A stretch of DNA of 64,000 nucleotides from Lates calcarifer (Eukaryota > Chordata > Actinopteri > Centropomidae), in the NCBI RefSeq assembly GCF_001640805.2, contig NC_066843.1:2850380-2914379 (forward strand), written 5' to 3'. Within the stretch, counting starts at the first letter, position 1. Each line of letters begins with the position of its first letter. Position numbers and translations under genes: made by a program. This document shows positions 48,006 to 61,391 of the stretch, piece by piece. The notes under the pieces are model-generated. The model was not told the DNA's origin. It made no database searches and saw nothing but the letters and a program-made list of their open reading frames with translations.

Positions 48006-50132
48006 CCCTAGCATAGCTCAAAAGGTAATGAAATTCTCCGAATGAAATCCAGTAGTGTGAATTACAAGAGAGAATGCAACTAACTGTGGAAAAGTGAAAA
48101 AACTAAACAATGTTCTTGCGATTATGGAAGTCCACATCCATGACAGTGTATTTAACACTTCTTGATCATTTTGAACTCTCACCCTAAAAGCCATAAACAC
48201 CCGTCAACTGTTAATAATTATCACCCAGAGTCTATTTTAGCTCCTGTGCGTCAACACAGTATTGTTACTGCAGCAATCAAATCTCCCTCCAGGGCAAAGT
48301 CATCACCTTCAACATGAAGAAAGAGTCAACGGGTAAGAATGTGTCTGCTGTCCAATAACACTACACACTTCTACTCAACAGAGACCCCACCGCCGCCATC
48401 TCTAAACATTAATCGTATATAAACACATCTGGAGAGCAGCGTAGGCAATGCCAAATCCTCGTCAGAAGTGTGAATGTCACATTTATAAACAGTCTGCCTC
48501 GGTGAGACAATCGCAATCAGACATGATTATAATCCATCAGCTGAGGGGATGGCATTTTCTGCAGCGGTGGGGATACAGTTGCACAAATTCACCAAAAGTA
48601 CAGTAGATGACGGTGGGGGAGGAGGAGGAGGGGAGGCATGAGAAATGTTACCTACTGGTTTGTCTGCTGTTTTGCTTTCACCTCCACTCTCTCATCTCCT
48701 GCTCCCTCCGGCCATATCTCTGCCCCTCGCCAGTCTCTCCGCAAACAGTCGCCAGTCCAGGCAGAAAGTCAGACTCACAGTGTATGTGTGTGATCTGAAA
48801 TGTTAGATTTTGGAGGCGGAGAGATGCCCTGCCAAGTTTCAATTGCAGAGATATAATCCTCCGTGAACCGAGGGGAGAGGAGAGGGAGGAGGGGGGAGGG
48901 GGTTCCACTGTTATAGTCTTCACAAATCCTCTTTTCAATCCTTATGTCATTCTTAGCGTGAACATTGTTTGGTAACATCAGTCGACCACATGCACTGAAG
49001 TTACGTGGGGGTGTATTGAGGGGAACGGGAATATTGTTTCTTGAAATTCACCTATGGCCAAGGTGTTTAGATTCTGGAGGATTTAATAAGGTTCAACAAC
49101 CACAATTGGTGGATAAAATCAGGTTAAAACCTGGTGTGTAAATTCAAAACTGTTGGGTGATAGAGCCAGGATCGGGGCTGTTTTGCTTGGTGATAAGGAA
49201 AGGTCACGAACTTTCCAAAATGCGTAAAGCAACTTAAACTCCTGCTACATGCGTTAGGGAATAATTCGGTGAAAATAAAGCTGCCCGTCATCCTCTCTAC
49301 GAGCAAAAGCTGGATATTAAACCTTTGTTCCCTGAGCAGGTCAGATGGAAGGCCCTGAAATAATGAAGCAACAGCATGTGTCCTGAGGAGTATAAGCTGC
49401 AAGGACACACTCAAGGACCTGAGGCCGTTCTGCAAATCTGCCTTCCTTCCCCAACAGACAGATTATTTTCCTGCTCCAGGAAATGTCAGAGCTGCCTCAA
49501 GACGAAACGTAGCTGGCCTCTAGGAACCAGCTCTTACTGGGCGGCCCTAGCAGAGGAAAACAGACTATTTACAACCTCGTAGGGTTGAATCTGACTTCCA
49601 AGTTTCTAACGTCTTTGCCTGAAAAGCACTCCGCAAAGTACAAGAAACAGATGCTGCTCGGAGAGCAACAAACCAAGAGAGGGAGGACTGGTCGTAGACA
49701 GGCCTGTTACATCATATTACGGCTTAGCATCCCTAATAAAATGCAGCGGTTCAAGTCAGCGGGTTCAGACTGTTTGAACAGGCAGCTTACAGTAAATCCT
49801 GGATTTCGTAGCAACATGACACAGGTATTACTACTCTGCCAGGTAGGCTGCAAACCAGGAGGCATTCCCCTTTGAAGGGAAGCCGAGTCTTTGCCAGAGC
49901 TTTTGGAAACACATGTTAGTGATGAGAGCTAAAAGGACAGAAAGCATGAAGCTGAAGGTAGGACGACTTTAAAGTGAGTCGAACTAGGTAAACAGAAAGT
50001 CTCCCACAGCGCCTGGATAAACACGAGGGTCCTCAATGTAAATACTCCGGTGGTCCATCGGATGTGTAACGATGACCTACGCAGTGCGTGATAACCATCA
50101 CAATCAGTCTCCACATGCAGGCGTGTACTTAC

Positions 50133-50154
50133 GACACATCTTCTTAATCGTCAT
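50133..50154 (-). CDS. Candidate alternative first coding exon of the EAAT-like gene
   Basis: ATG ACG ATT AAG AAG ATG TGT C followed by a consensus donor GTAAGT. Its phase 1 end fits the five bases before the ATG of the 46105-46258 exon, giving MTIKKMCHR then MTNQ. Frame and splice site both fit, but so short an exon could fit by chance (about one in three for frame). Confidence 0.35.
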
Positions 50155-52639
50155 GGTTTCCAGGAGGATGGGGCCGCGACGACAGAATGAGTTAATCTCC
50201 CAGAAGAAGAGCAGGCTTTGATTACTGTAAATGAGCCCAAGCTGCTGTCGTTGAAGGCGCACATACCACCGAGCGCAGGGACACAACAAAACTACCTATT
50301 TCAGTCTGACAGTCACAGGCTCGTCAATGTTAACCCCCCTCCTTCCTCGAGTCCTCGTATCCACTTATGATCATCCGTCCGCATTAATGATCCAACCAGG
50401 TCTCCAACCAATCGTGGATGTTGATTCAAGAGATCAGACAGATGTAGGATAGGCTATACATACAGCTATAACTCCCCCCCATCACCCCCTCCCTCCCAAT
50501 CTGCCTGCATCTGATCTTAGCTGACGTACATTAAGTTTTATCTGGGCTAGAACTCTAAAAGCATGGTCCCCCTTTGATTTAAGCCTTGACTGTGGCTCTT
50601 AACAACACCTGGCCTCCTCTGATCTGAGGGGTATAGGTGCAGAATCAGGGGTTAACAGTTCAGAGATGTACTGCAGAGCCAGACTGAGTTTTGACTTGAA
50701 AGTAATCAGAAGAATCTTGAAATTGATTCTACAACAAACTGGGAGTCAGTGTATTTCAAGAACTACATGCGAATAAACCTGACCTTGAACCTCGATCTTT
50801 AAATCTACTTTTTAACAACAGTTAACGCAGCTAGAGCTGAAAAAGTTCACTGATTAATCGATTAGCCAATTGGCGAAGAAATAATTGAGTGTCAGTCATT
50901 TTTCAAGAGCTTCATGATCTCTCATGATCAACAAGACAAAATATCTGAGGATCACCTTCGACTGCGGGAGGTTGTTTTTTTCTTCTCCAATCTGTTTATT
51001 AACATTTTTCAGCATTTTCTAAGCAAACACAAACATAACTACAATACATACAAATACAATAATACAATTAGAATGACTGATAATAATAAAGAAAGGTTGG
51101 ACGGATTCTGGGAAGTTATGGTGAGTTTTTTTTTTTTTTTTTTTTTTTATACATTCACGATCATGTAATCAATCAGTCAAAAAAACGAATTATTGTATTA
51201 TTAGATGTTAGAATAAATGCAATGTTTTTGTAATTTTAGAAACATGTAGAAGACATGTGCTCAGTGGAACCTTTATATCTAAATCCTCTGTTTTATTGTT
51301 TATTGTTCATATGGAACATGAAGACAAAAACATGAATAAAACTTGACTTTATCTATTTTAAATTGAGGTTAGATGTTGTTTATATTTACAGATCAATACC
51401 AAACCGCTCCCTGCAGAGGTGAAACTAATTTCCTCAACGTGTAGATTCTCTCTCTGTGTTGTAATATGTTGTTAAGCAGGAATCCTTGTGTGTGTGTGTG
51501 TGTGTGTTTGTGTTTGTAAGTGTGCGCTGGTGTCTGTGTGTCTCAGAGGATTATTTCCAATGGTTGATTGTTTGGTGTGAGCTTTGCAAACGGATCGAGA
51601 TATAATCCCCACCCCACCCACCCCCGCCCCTCCATCCTCCCCTCGTTCAACAGAGGGAGGATGAGGATGGTCACTGCTGCTCTACAACACACTACATGAC
51701 ACAGTGGTGTCAAACACACATCTGGCAGCGAATGAATGAATGAATATGAAAATTTAACTGTGGACACAAGTCAGTATCAACCTGCAGTATTAGGAAATTC
51801 TTGAACTTCACTGTCTTGTATTAATACTGAAAGAAAATCACCAGCTATACTACAGCCAGATTTCAAATGTCTTCTCAAGGACTTCATCTTAGTTTTTCTG
51901 TGGTGGAATTCATGTGATTCAACGCAGATAAGTCGCCTTAAAATGCACAAAATGAAGCTATTACAACGGTGTCACACAGCCTGAAAACTTTAAACCAGCC
52001 TTATGTCATCCCTTCATATTGCTAATACTCTCTAATAAACCTCTGCAGACGCACATATTCTGCACAGAAACACTGCCACACATCTGAGTGTCCATGCACT
52101 TCAGAGCAGAGCGATATCTAATTCCCTCAACATATGCACAACTGCCATCAAACACGTGTTGGCCTCATGGCTTTACCAGCAGCAGCAGCAGGGTTAAAAG
52201 ATGTGTATTAACCCTTTCAGGGAAGGTCAGTGTCGATCAGATGTGGATGCTCGGTGGTCGGATGTGACCACACGTGGGTCAGAACGCGTCCTCATTTGGC
52301 TCGTTTAACACCTCATGACGTGTTCGGATGCTCGACTTCGACATCCAACATCAGGAAAACAGATCAAATGACAGAGTTTTAGCATCACTAATGGTTTCCT
52401 GTTTGTTCTGGGATGTCAGTTACATTTAAGGGACAAAACTGTGAGTTGTAGGTGATAAAAACTTCTGTCAGTCAAAGTTTTGGAAAACTAAATAGATCAG
52501 GAAAGATGTTTGAGTTGATAAATGCTGTTGAAGGCCAACACTTTTGTGAAGAGAAGTCTCTCGCTAGTGTTGACAGTTACTGTTTTCTTTATCAATATCT
52601 TACATATTTGACTTTTTCACTACAAGCTTAAATGGATAA

Positions 52640-53620
52640 AGGGTCACAACTAATTATTTTCAGCTTCTTCAGCTTCTGTCTGATCAACAGTCTAAAATCC
52701 ACAGATATTTTATTTTATAACGAAGACCGAGAACAAAAACAATCCTGACATTTGAGAAGCTGAAACCACTAAATGTTTTTGCTTGATAAACGACCAAAAC
52801 TACAAATAAACGATCGCTTTTTAAAGAATTCTGAACAACTAATTGATTAATTCACTAAACATGTTTACGCTAGTTACACGAGTTTGTGTGAGTGAGATTA
52901 ATCTTTCTATGTATCTCTTAATTAATCATATACTCTCAAATCCATACAATCATACAGTATACGTGCAATAAAATGTCAGAGACTTTAAAATGCCCGTCAT
53001 GACTCCCCTGTGCTTAATGTGACATCTTTAAAAGTTTTGTTTGGCCTGAAAAAAAGTCCAAAACTCGAGTCTGCACTGACGTAAAACAGAGAAAGAAGCA
53101 AATCATTGCATTTAAAAAGCCAAAAACATCAAATCTGAGGCATTTTTTTCTCAATAAATGACTAAAACCATTAAATTTACATTTCAATACACTAATTAAT
53201 TAATTGACTAAACATTTTATCTTGAAATAGATGTCTGACAAGAAACAGAGAGGAAGAAGCAGCCAGAAACCTTTGACTGTGAATGAGACTAACTTCTTGA
53301 TGCTTCTTTAAATTAATCACATTCTCTATAAAATGCTAAAAAATAATTTTAAATGATAATGATTTCAACACCAACAACTCAAACTGCAAAGATATTTAAT
53401 CTAAAATGATGGAAAACAGGGAAAAGCACATTTTAAAAAGCTGGAACCATTAAATTTGTGGCATTTTTGTTCAATAAATGACTGAAACTGTTAACAAATT
53501 ATGAAAATATTTTATGTTCATCAGTTAATTGATTAATCAACTACATGTTTTAGGTATAAAATTGATGTTTGGACAAAAACAAAGAGAGGAAGCTGCAGCC
53601 AGAAACTTTCAGGGAACAGA
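52640..53620. repeat. Three diverged direct repeats of about 300 bp
   Basis: Blocks such as AATAAATGACTAAAACC / AATAAATGACTGAAACTG, AATTGATTAAT, AGAGAGGAAG with GCAGCCAGAAAC, and TCTAAAAT recur at about 52680-52870, 53090-53280 and 53390-53615. They match the common fish motif of homologous 'CTGGAACC...AAATGACT' repeats. Non-coding. Confidence 0.6.
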
Positions 53621-54332
53621 TTTGACTGGACATGAGTGAGTTTCACATGTGTTTCTGTGATTTAGTCTTCTTTTGTATTGTGTTTATGTGTGTGTTTGTG
53701 TGTACACATGTGCACCCCCCACCCCACCCCTGCTCTGCCGATAATCTGAGTGTATTAATCTGTTGTTTGAACTCCTTAAGCACAGACTGTCTATCACATC
53801 TGCTCTCTTCACCCTTGATAAAGCTCTGCTATTTATAAACTCTCCTTTCTCCTCTTGCTCCCCTCCTTTCTTTTTTGATCTGTCGTTGCAATTTCTCTAC
53901 CGCTTTCCCCCTCCAACTCCAGCAGGACTGAATTTCACACAGCTCATTCCCTCCATCCCGTACAGTAAATCCATCTTCTCATTTGGCCAACAGACGTCTC
54001 AGAAACTCCTTAAATCTCCCTGATCCTCTTCTCTCTGACAGCAGACTGCGTGTTGAAAACAATGCTGATAACTGATAAGATATTACAGATGCTGCATGTT
54101 CAAGCGGCAGATTAAAAGCGGGGATCACCTCTGTGGAGATAACTTTGCATCATAAACTTGTCGCCAATAACAATCAGAGACGACTGAGCCCTAAACGGAG
54201 CCGCTCTGAGACGCCAAACAACTTTTAAAAAACCCCCGTGAAAGATGACAAACGGTGCGAACCCCGGCGGATGTGCGAGCAGTGGATGAAGGATGGGGAG
54301 GGAGAAGAAGGAGGCGACCGAGGAGGGCTTAC

Positions 54333-54374
54333 CTGCTGCGTGACGCTGTCTCCCGTCCGACAAGAGCGAGGCAT
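54333..54374 (-). other. Candidate 5' UTR exon end with an upstream ORF
   Basis: On the minus strand an ATG at 54374 opens a short frame, MPRSCRTGDSVTQQ, ending exactly at a strong donor GTAAGC. Spliced to the 46 kb exon it would run into TGA after two codons, so it could be only a uORF in a leader exon. The adjacent GA-rich and C-rich tracts (54375-54600) could be promoter sequence. Confidence 0.3.
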
Positions 54375-57300
54375 CGGTGGGGGAGAGAGAGAGACGACGG
54401 AGGAGAGGGAGAGGGAGAGAGAGAGGAGGGACGTGGAGATGATGAAGAGGGAGCGAGGGGACGGGAGGCAAAGTCACAGTCTTTGCGTCATCTGAGGAAA
54501 ATTTGCAGATTAATACAACAGCTTGGTGGCTCTGAGCTCCAGCAGCGCCCCCCCCCCCGTCTCACCCTCCCTCCCCCTCCCTCCCTCTTTTCTCACTCAC
54601 TTCCATCACGGGTCACTTTTTATTGCCTGTTAGGACGATAAGAGTCGTTTTAAAGTTATTTAAGAGATTAAACAACAGGGAGAAAGTGTCTCTGTCGTCA
54701 TTAGACGTTATCTTGGGAGGGAGGTGAGGGTGAGGAGGTCATGCTCACCCTCCCTCCCACAGGAGGGCGCTATGACTCTGCACTGGACGCATCAATCTGT
54801 ACAGTAGCTTCCCCTCTGAGGGATCCTTTGACAGATATCAGTGTCACTCAGTGAGGCCTCAAAGTGCACGGAGGCCCATGGGTGGAGCTGCTACATACTG
54901 CACATACAAGGGTCTGGCTTTTTCCATGACGCCACCACGCTTAATCAATCAATACGCAAGAAAATCACCTCGTAGAATCAACGACCGATGAGTTAGTTCG
55001 AGGGGGTTTTCAGGGGCTCGTCGCTCTGTCGTTGAGGGATGCAGAGGGGGGGGCTGTGATTGAGCTTTACGAGGACGATGAGATTGATTTATGAGCGTAA
55101 CTTCTCAGCTATCAGACGTGATGTTGTATGACAACGTGACTTTGCACCTGACATTTATATGCACACATTCCTCAGTACGGTATGAAACCTTCCTCACTGG
55201 TATCGCAGTGAGATACTTGCACACAAAACCTGGACGACTTAAAATCAATCCTAAAAATCACGAGAACAATAAACTCATGATGTTTGAAAAGATAAAAATC
55301 CTGCACGTCTGACCTGAACTGTGAGCTGATTGGCTGACGTTAGATGTCACTGGTTGCCAAGTCTTTTCTAATTTTAGATACATAGGATGCAGACGTTGCA
55401 TTTACAAAATATTTAGGTCAGTAAGACGTTAAAAATGTCAGTAATTTGATCATTTTTTTCTTTAAGTCGACGTATTTAGCATTTATAAAGGCAGATATTG
55501 GAGGTGTGAGCAGATATAAGAGCATGTTTAATGTACAGAATGTGTCAGTCACATATTTTAAATTATTACAGATGTGTTTTGCTTTGTTTCGGCAACACTG
55601 ACGAGTTAAATCTGTTAATTATAATGTGTTATAAACCATTTTTAAACACTTTACATCCTGCTAAAGAGCTAAAGCTAAATATGACTTAAAGTTAGTTCCA
55701 ACTCTAAGTGAGTTTATTACCCAGCACCAACACCAACAAGCCCACAAACAGGAATTCAGACACACACCTCCATGCCACACAGACACACACAAAGTCCCAC
55801 AGGAGTGACAGATGGAGAGGGGCAGGATGGGAACAGCGGTTTGTACAACTGGGCCGGTGCCTCCATTGTGCAGTAGGTGCGCTGTAAGTCTATCCTCTAC
55901 TAATTGCCAGAGCAGTTCAAACACAAAGTCTGCCTCTGAAATCCAATCCTGCGGGGTGTTGTACCGATGAGTAAAGTTTACAATGTGTAACATTTTTCCC
56001 CTGGCAAGAAAAGGGACAAAAACGTGGCTTATGGAGGAAGAGGTGGAGGGAGAGAGAGAGGGGGCATGAGGGGGTGGATGGGTGCAAAAAAAATGTAGAG
56101 GAAACACAGGAAGGTTGCAGATTTCGAGAAAGGACGACGTAACTGTAAATAGATCTTTCACTATTTAGGCTGCATGTCTAATCCGGGCACATCCAGGCTG
56201 CAACGAAATCTGCGGCGAGTGAATGAAAGCGTAGCCGCCGAAGGTGGATCGAGTCCCGTAAGGAGACACCGAGGAGCGACAGATAAGGAGACGAGGAGGA
56301 GTGATTGAGAGGTGATCTGGGGAGAGAGGAGGTGCCGTAAGAGGAGAGGGATCGGCGGTGCAGACGGTGTAAACAAGACGAGCGCAGGGCGTCTGAAGCC
56401 GTTTCAGAGACTGACAATCACCAGGCTCCTGCATGAACATCACATGTAACACTAAATCTAAACAGACACAGGGAGGGGGGGGGGCAGGCTGCCAGGTAGT
56501 GCAGCTCAGCGCCAGTCTGCATTCTGCACCCATTCGAACCTGTTTCTCATTAAGCATTAAACAGAATTACCAAAGTAAGTCCTCCGTTCCCTTAATGAGG
56601 GCTTTGCAGCTCTGATGCTCTCGCCCTCCCCCAAACCGTTTTCCCGAAGGTGAACATTCCATACGCTAATTTCAGTTTCACGCAGGAAAGACTTGTAGGC
56701 GCATGTGTTGTTTGTTTGTCAGAGCTGCAGTCTGTCGGTACAGGCATGTGTGTGTGTGTGTGCATATTTTCCTCAGCGTGCATGTGTGTTGTTTGTGTGT
56801 TTACGTGTGGTCTGGCTCCAGACCCTGTCGCTCATCCTCTCTGACCTTTCAGTAAGCTGTGAAGTTTAATTTCAGGCTTGGGTTGCTGCTTTTTTCTGCT
56901 CAATCCTACACCTGTGCCAAATATGTCCGGGGGAGCGGGGGGGTCGAAGTTGGACAGGGGATGTGTAAGACAGCCCCCCCGACAGACAGGAGGTGACACA
57001 TTCATCAGAGAGTCTGAGTGAACGACCTCACCTTTGACCCTTTACCTCTCTGCCACCGTGGCTGGCGACTGGGGCATTTCCAGGAGGCTCCGGCTAATTG
57101 GGTCAGATTGCGGAGAAAGAAAAGAGCATTACGCCTGAAATTGGAAACATATGCAGCTATACCTCAGTGTGTGTGTGTGGTACTGGTGGCTGTGGTGGTG
57201 TGGAGGGAGGTCTGGATTTAGAGGAGGAGGAGGTGGAGGAGAAAATGTAGAAGAAATCAGGTGGAGAGAGCAGGAGAAGGACGACGAGTGTGAGAGGATG

Positions 57301-60300
57301 GACGAGGAGATGATGATGATGAGGAGGAGGAGGAGGACTGACGCCGGCGTACCTCAGGGAGGTCGAGGATCTGTAATTGACGGCCTGACTCAGTGGTGGA
57401 CGGACAGTCTGTTAGCCTCTGACAGCTCGGCTCGGCTATTTGCAGTAATTGGCGTAATAGCTACCTTCCAATTACGCGTTTCAAACGGAGGAGGACGTCC
57501 AACGCCAAAGCAATAAGCCGACGTCTGATGGCGCTGCGTGTGGTGCGGGAGAGACCGCGACATCTGGAAACTTGATTTTTTAATCGATTGAGTGAAATGA
57601 TATCGCAGTGATGTTGCCAAAGGTTTTGCAAGCTCGTGTACGAGGCAGGACTGTACCATAAAAAGAATCTGTTTCGTTTTTTATGAGGCTTTAATAATAG
57701 TCCTGAAAAGGTTTTCCCAAAGGAACAACAACAACAAAAAACACACACAGCTGAGTATTTGCGTTAGCTGTAGCTGCTCGCCGTATACTGAGGCTTTTGG
57801 GATTTAGAAAATCTTTTAATGTGACGGTATGAGGGGAAACTCGTTCTGTGAATGAATGTCTGAAATAAACCTCTACATCTCCTCGGGTACTTGTGCATGT
57901 GTGCGACGGAGGGAGCAGGAGGGCAAGAGCCCGAGAAAGCCACATCTACGCGTCGCCGCCCTTTCAGTCATCGTATTTATTTGACCGTCACTCTTGTCCA
58001 CACTTTAACTAACAACTTTCCCTTGCTCGTTCTCTCTCTGTCTCTCTCCTCTCACTCGAACTCTCACTGATGCACCCCGAGGCGGAAATATCTAAGTGCG
58101 TTCAGGGCAAGTCCAGACAAAGAGGGAGATAGAGAGAATGGTGGGAGGGTTGCGAGGATTTGGAGTGACTGACACTAAATGCCAAGAGGGAGGAATGCCG
58201 CAAGGGAGACACCAGGGAGTGTGTGTGTGTGTTTAAGTCTGGGTAAGTTAATGGTAAAGAGGATCTCCGACGTCTAATTCTGGTGCTGCTGAAAGGCGAG
58301 TGTGGTTAAGAGAAACCGAAAGACATGAGAAAGACGGTGTGTGTCAATGAGGGCAAGTACATCAACGCCGCCCTCCATCTGACGGTACTGACAGTGTTAA
58401 ATGTCTCCGTCCCCAACTAAAGACTTCACTTCAGTCTGCCTCTCTATACAGAAGTGACCCGTTTTAGCGGCTTGGAGTTTGAAAAACCTCTTTTCATGAT
58501 CGCCCCCTCCTCCTCTTCCCTTTCTCCGGTCCCTATCTCTCCCATCCCCAAACTCTTTCATGAGCAGTCTCTCAGGGGCAGGGTTGTAACACAACCCTCC
58601 CCTCTTTTGTCTCCATTCTTCTCCTTATCCTTTCATCTTTTTAGACATTCAGGGGGAAAGGGGTTTGGTGAGATGGAAACCACTACTTGGTAAAGGAAAG
58701 AAAGAGATAGCATGTGAGAGAAGGGGAGGGGAGGGGGGAGACTCTGCCTCCCCTTCTCTTCTCTGCTCATCCGCCAATTTATGGCTCTGCTTTTCAACAA
58801 GGCCATTCAAGGTGTGGAGGCTCAGTGGACGTGCTTTTCTAGCCGGGTCAATAGCAGTGAACCCTCAGTCTGGGCTGTGTGGGGACGACTTATCTGCTCC
58901 GAGGACCCGTTGAACTGCCTGTCGGCCCGCACGTCCTCCATAGACCTCCATTGTGTCTCCTCCGGGGGCCCGACCTCGCCTTCGACTTTCTTCCCCCCTC
59001 CTGAAGACCTGCGAGCGGAGACAGAGCAGCCAGTCACAGCTTTAACAGAGGCCTGAACCGCCTCGCACTCTCCCAACCTACATATACGGAGAGATATCTG
59101 TGGGATCTGTGCATTGACGTTTAATTAAAACCACATAACAAATCAGCATTTGACTGTGAACGCAGATGAAGGTTCCACATAAGAAACATCTGAGCGCACG
59201 CAGGGCAAGTTAAGACGAGATATGGATCTTACATTTACAACGTGTGGACGTTATTACATCTAGAGAACACATGCTCACACAATCCTGTAAATTTGTCAGC
59301 GTTAATCATATTGTTTTGGTTCTAGATCATGATTAAAACTCACCTAATAATAAATGACTATCAAGGGAAAAGAGCCTGATTTTTTTCCACTGAAGTAAGA
59401 CATGTGTTAATAAATACTCTGGGTTTCATTTCAAGAAAAACTTTGGACTTGCACCAAAAACAAATAAGTTGCTTCTTTGCCCGCAGCGCCAATAAATATT
59501 TCCACTTTTTGCAAGTGAGTGATTTTCAGTTTCCTTCATATAAAAACTAATAAAAACATCACAGATAACACGTAAGATGAGACGAGACAAAGGTTCAAAC
59601 ATGCGTATAGAACATTAAATATTAAAATAACTCATGTAAAACTGGTGTGGTCAAGTTTGTAGTTTCATATATGAGGTTATTTCAGGGTAAAGTAAAAGCT
59701 GGTCAGGGTGACAGTGGTAATTGCTAGGATTCACGGGGGCCCCGTACTAACCACTGCCCAGGGCCCCAAAATCATCAAGTCCACCCCTGCTGAAATGTGT
59801 AATTAAAAAAGTTGACCTAGTTTTTCAATCTGCCAGAGTATTAAGTGTCTCTGTGAAGTATTTATAGGCCTATTTACATTTTAAAACACATTTGGTGTCA
59901 TATTATATGTACTTTTTCTTTTTGTAAACCATTCTGCAGATGCTGAATCAGTCACTTTTATTTGCATACAGTCTCTCGTGTCCATAAAACTATGACAGTA
60001 GATCCCAGTCACAGCCAATGAGATCATCACCAAGATCCAAATGATCCTGTCACAGGGCCCTTGAGCAAAAAACACGTACCTGCCAAATAGTCAGAAAGTG
60101 AGCACACACCAAAAATATCTGGCACAAGCAAACAGGAAGCAATCTGAAAGCAGACTCGGATTTGGCATTAAAACATCAGGTTACATCCTCCTGTTTGATT
60201 GAGCCAAACGGGGTTGTGTTGCAGTCTTGCACTTGCAGGGACGAGGACCTAGAGCCCCAGCCTCACTGCAGCTTGTTTGTAATAATTTGCACCGTTACCA

Positions 60301-60690
60301 AACACAGGATGAACTCACATTACTTGGAGCGGTGTCAACCACACATTGCTGGTAATTCGTCGAATTGGTTTCTTGTGAAGTGTGGGGCGGGGATGAGAAA
60401 AAAACAAAAAACAGGGGGGGTAGGTAAAGGTAAAAAAAGAAAGAAAAAAACTAAAGACAGTCACGCACATGTAAAATCAAAGCCTCACAGCTTAATGTAT
60501 CAAATCAAGCTAGCAAGGAAATGTGACTTTTTGGCTAATTTTGCGCGCTAATCTCTGGATAACTGTGTCATATTAAATTAATCTCTTTAGGAAATGGCTC
60601 TTAAATACATCTGCTTTCACGTTGGTGCAGTGTTGAAGGTTTCTTTTCAATATACTAACCTCCTGAGGAAGAAAAAAACTTCTTGTCTTT
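54375..60690. other. Gene-free region upstream of the EAAT-like gene
   Basis: No exon with family support on either strand. It contains GA-rich (54375-54470) and C/T-rich (54545-54600) tracts, a (TG)n run near 56749, GGA repeats near 57225-57340, and non-repetitive stretches at about 55850-56000 and 57050-57490 that look like conserved regulatory sequence. Near 59720-59800 is a remnant with CAGGGCCCCAAAATCATCAA, which I recognise only as an interspersed repeat. Confidence 0.5.
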
Positions 60691-61344
60691 GCGCTTCCCA
60701 GGAGAAACCGGAGTCATTAGCCCGTCAAGCTAACCGATGCTAACACGGAACTACGCCGGAAGTAGCCGCTCTTCCCTTTGGAAATAAAAGCACCGCCCGC
60801 TAGGCGAACGTTCCATCGCGATTGACGTCGAATCGGGTCTTATTTTGAAAGCCGGGAGCAGAAGTCGCGTTTCTAACCCGTGCTAACTAAACTTTTTTGT
60901 CCGACTTTAACGCGTTTCAGGCGGAGTTCAGATCTTAAAACATTTGGCCCAACTTCTTCACCTCTCCACTTCTTCGCTCGCATATTTGAACCGGGTTACC
61001 TTTCCCTCAGTCCGCCTTGGAGGAGCACCAGCCCATGGAATATCTACATTTTAACACATATTTTCATTTTTAATACCTTTTTGGGGCTTTTAAAAAAAAC
61101 ACTGTCTTGTTTTGTCACAGTGGGAGCGCTCCCAGGAGTTTTCTGGTTTATTTAACTTACTTACTTTTTTTTCTTCTTCTGCTTTCTTTTCCTCGTCGGA
61201 TTTTCGGGCTGCATATGCCATGTCACGGACTATTAAAAGAAGAAAGAAATGTTTGTGATTAGTTTTGCGGTCGCCGTGCGAAAGTGTTATTTGAGTTTAT
61301 TTTTTTAAACCAGTTGAGCAACTGGCGACAGGACTCTATAATCA
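60690..61344 (+). promoter_or_regulatory. CpG- and ETS-bearing promoter-like block
   Basis: CpG frequency rises sharply here compared with its flanks. A consensus ETS/GABP site CCGGAAGT lies at 60756-60763. The strand of transcription is uncertain. On the plus strand short upstream frames (for example ATG at 61217) precede the candidate start at 61345. Confidence 0.4.
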
Positions 61345-61391
61345 ATGTGGTGTCAGCTGGAAGGACGCAGGGTCCGGATCTCACCTAAACG
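61345..61391 (+). CDS. Candidate first coding exon of an unidentified gene
   Basis: ATG TGG TGT CAG ... CCT AAA CG followed by the donor GTATGG reads MWCQLEGRRVRISPK and ends in phase 2. It follows the promoter-like block. I do not recognise the sequence and see no second exon before the window end, so this is a weak call. Confidence 0.2.

Larger units (their letters stand above)
46259..54332. other. Probable 5' intron(s) of the EAAT-like gene
   Basis: About 8 kb without a confident exon except the candidate at 50133-50154. It contains the repeat cluster at 47340-48005, a T23 run at 51126-51148, a TG run at 51487-51510, and triplicated AT-rich repeat units at 52640-53620. Confidence 0.5.

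Noticed and set aside
59881..60075. Open frame with a hydrophobic segment (IIWILVMISLAVTGIYCH) resembling a membrane anchor
   Set aside because: A membrane-like stretch preceded by an AG was tempting as a channel exon, but no neighbouring exon could be found and adjacent sequence (59720-59800) looks like interspersed repeat. Not called.
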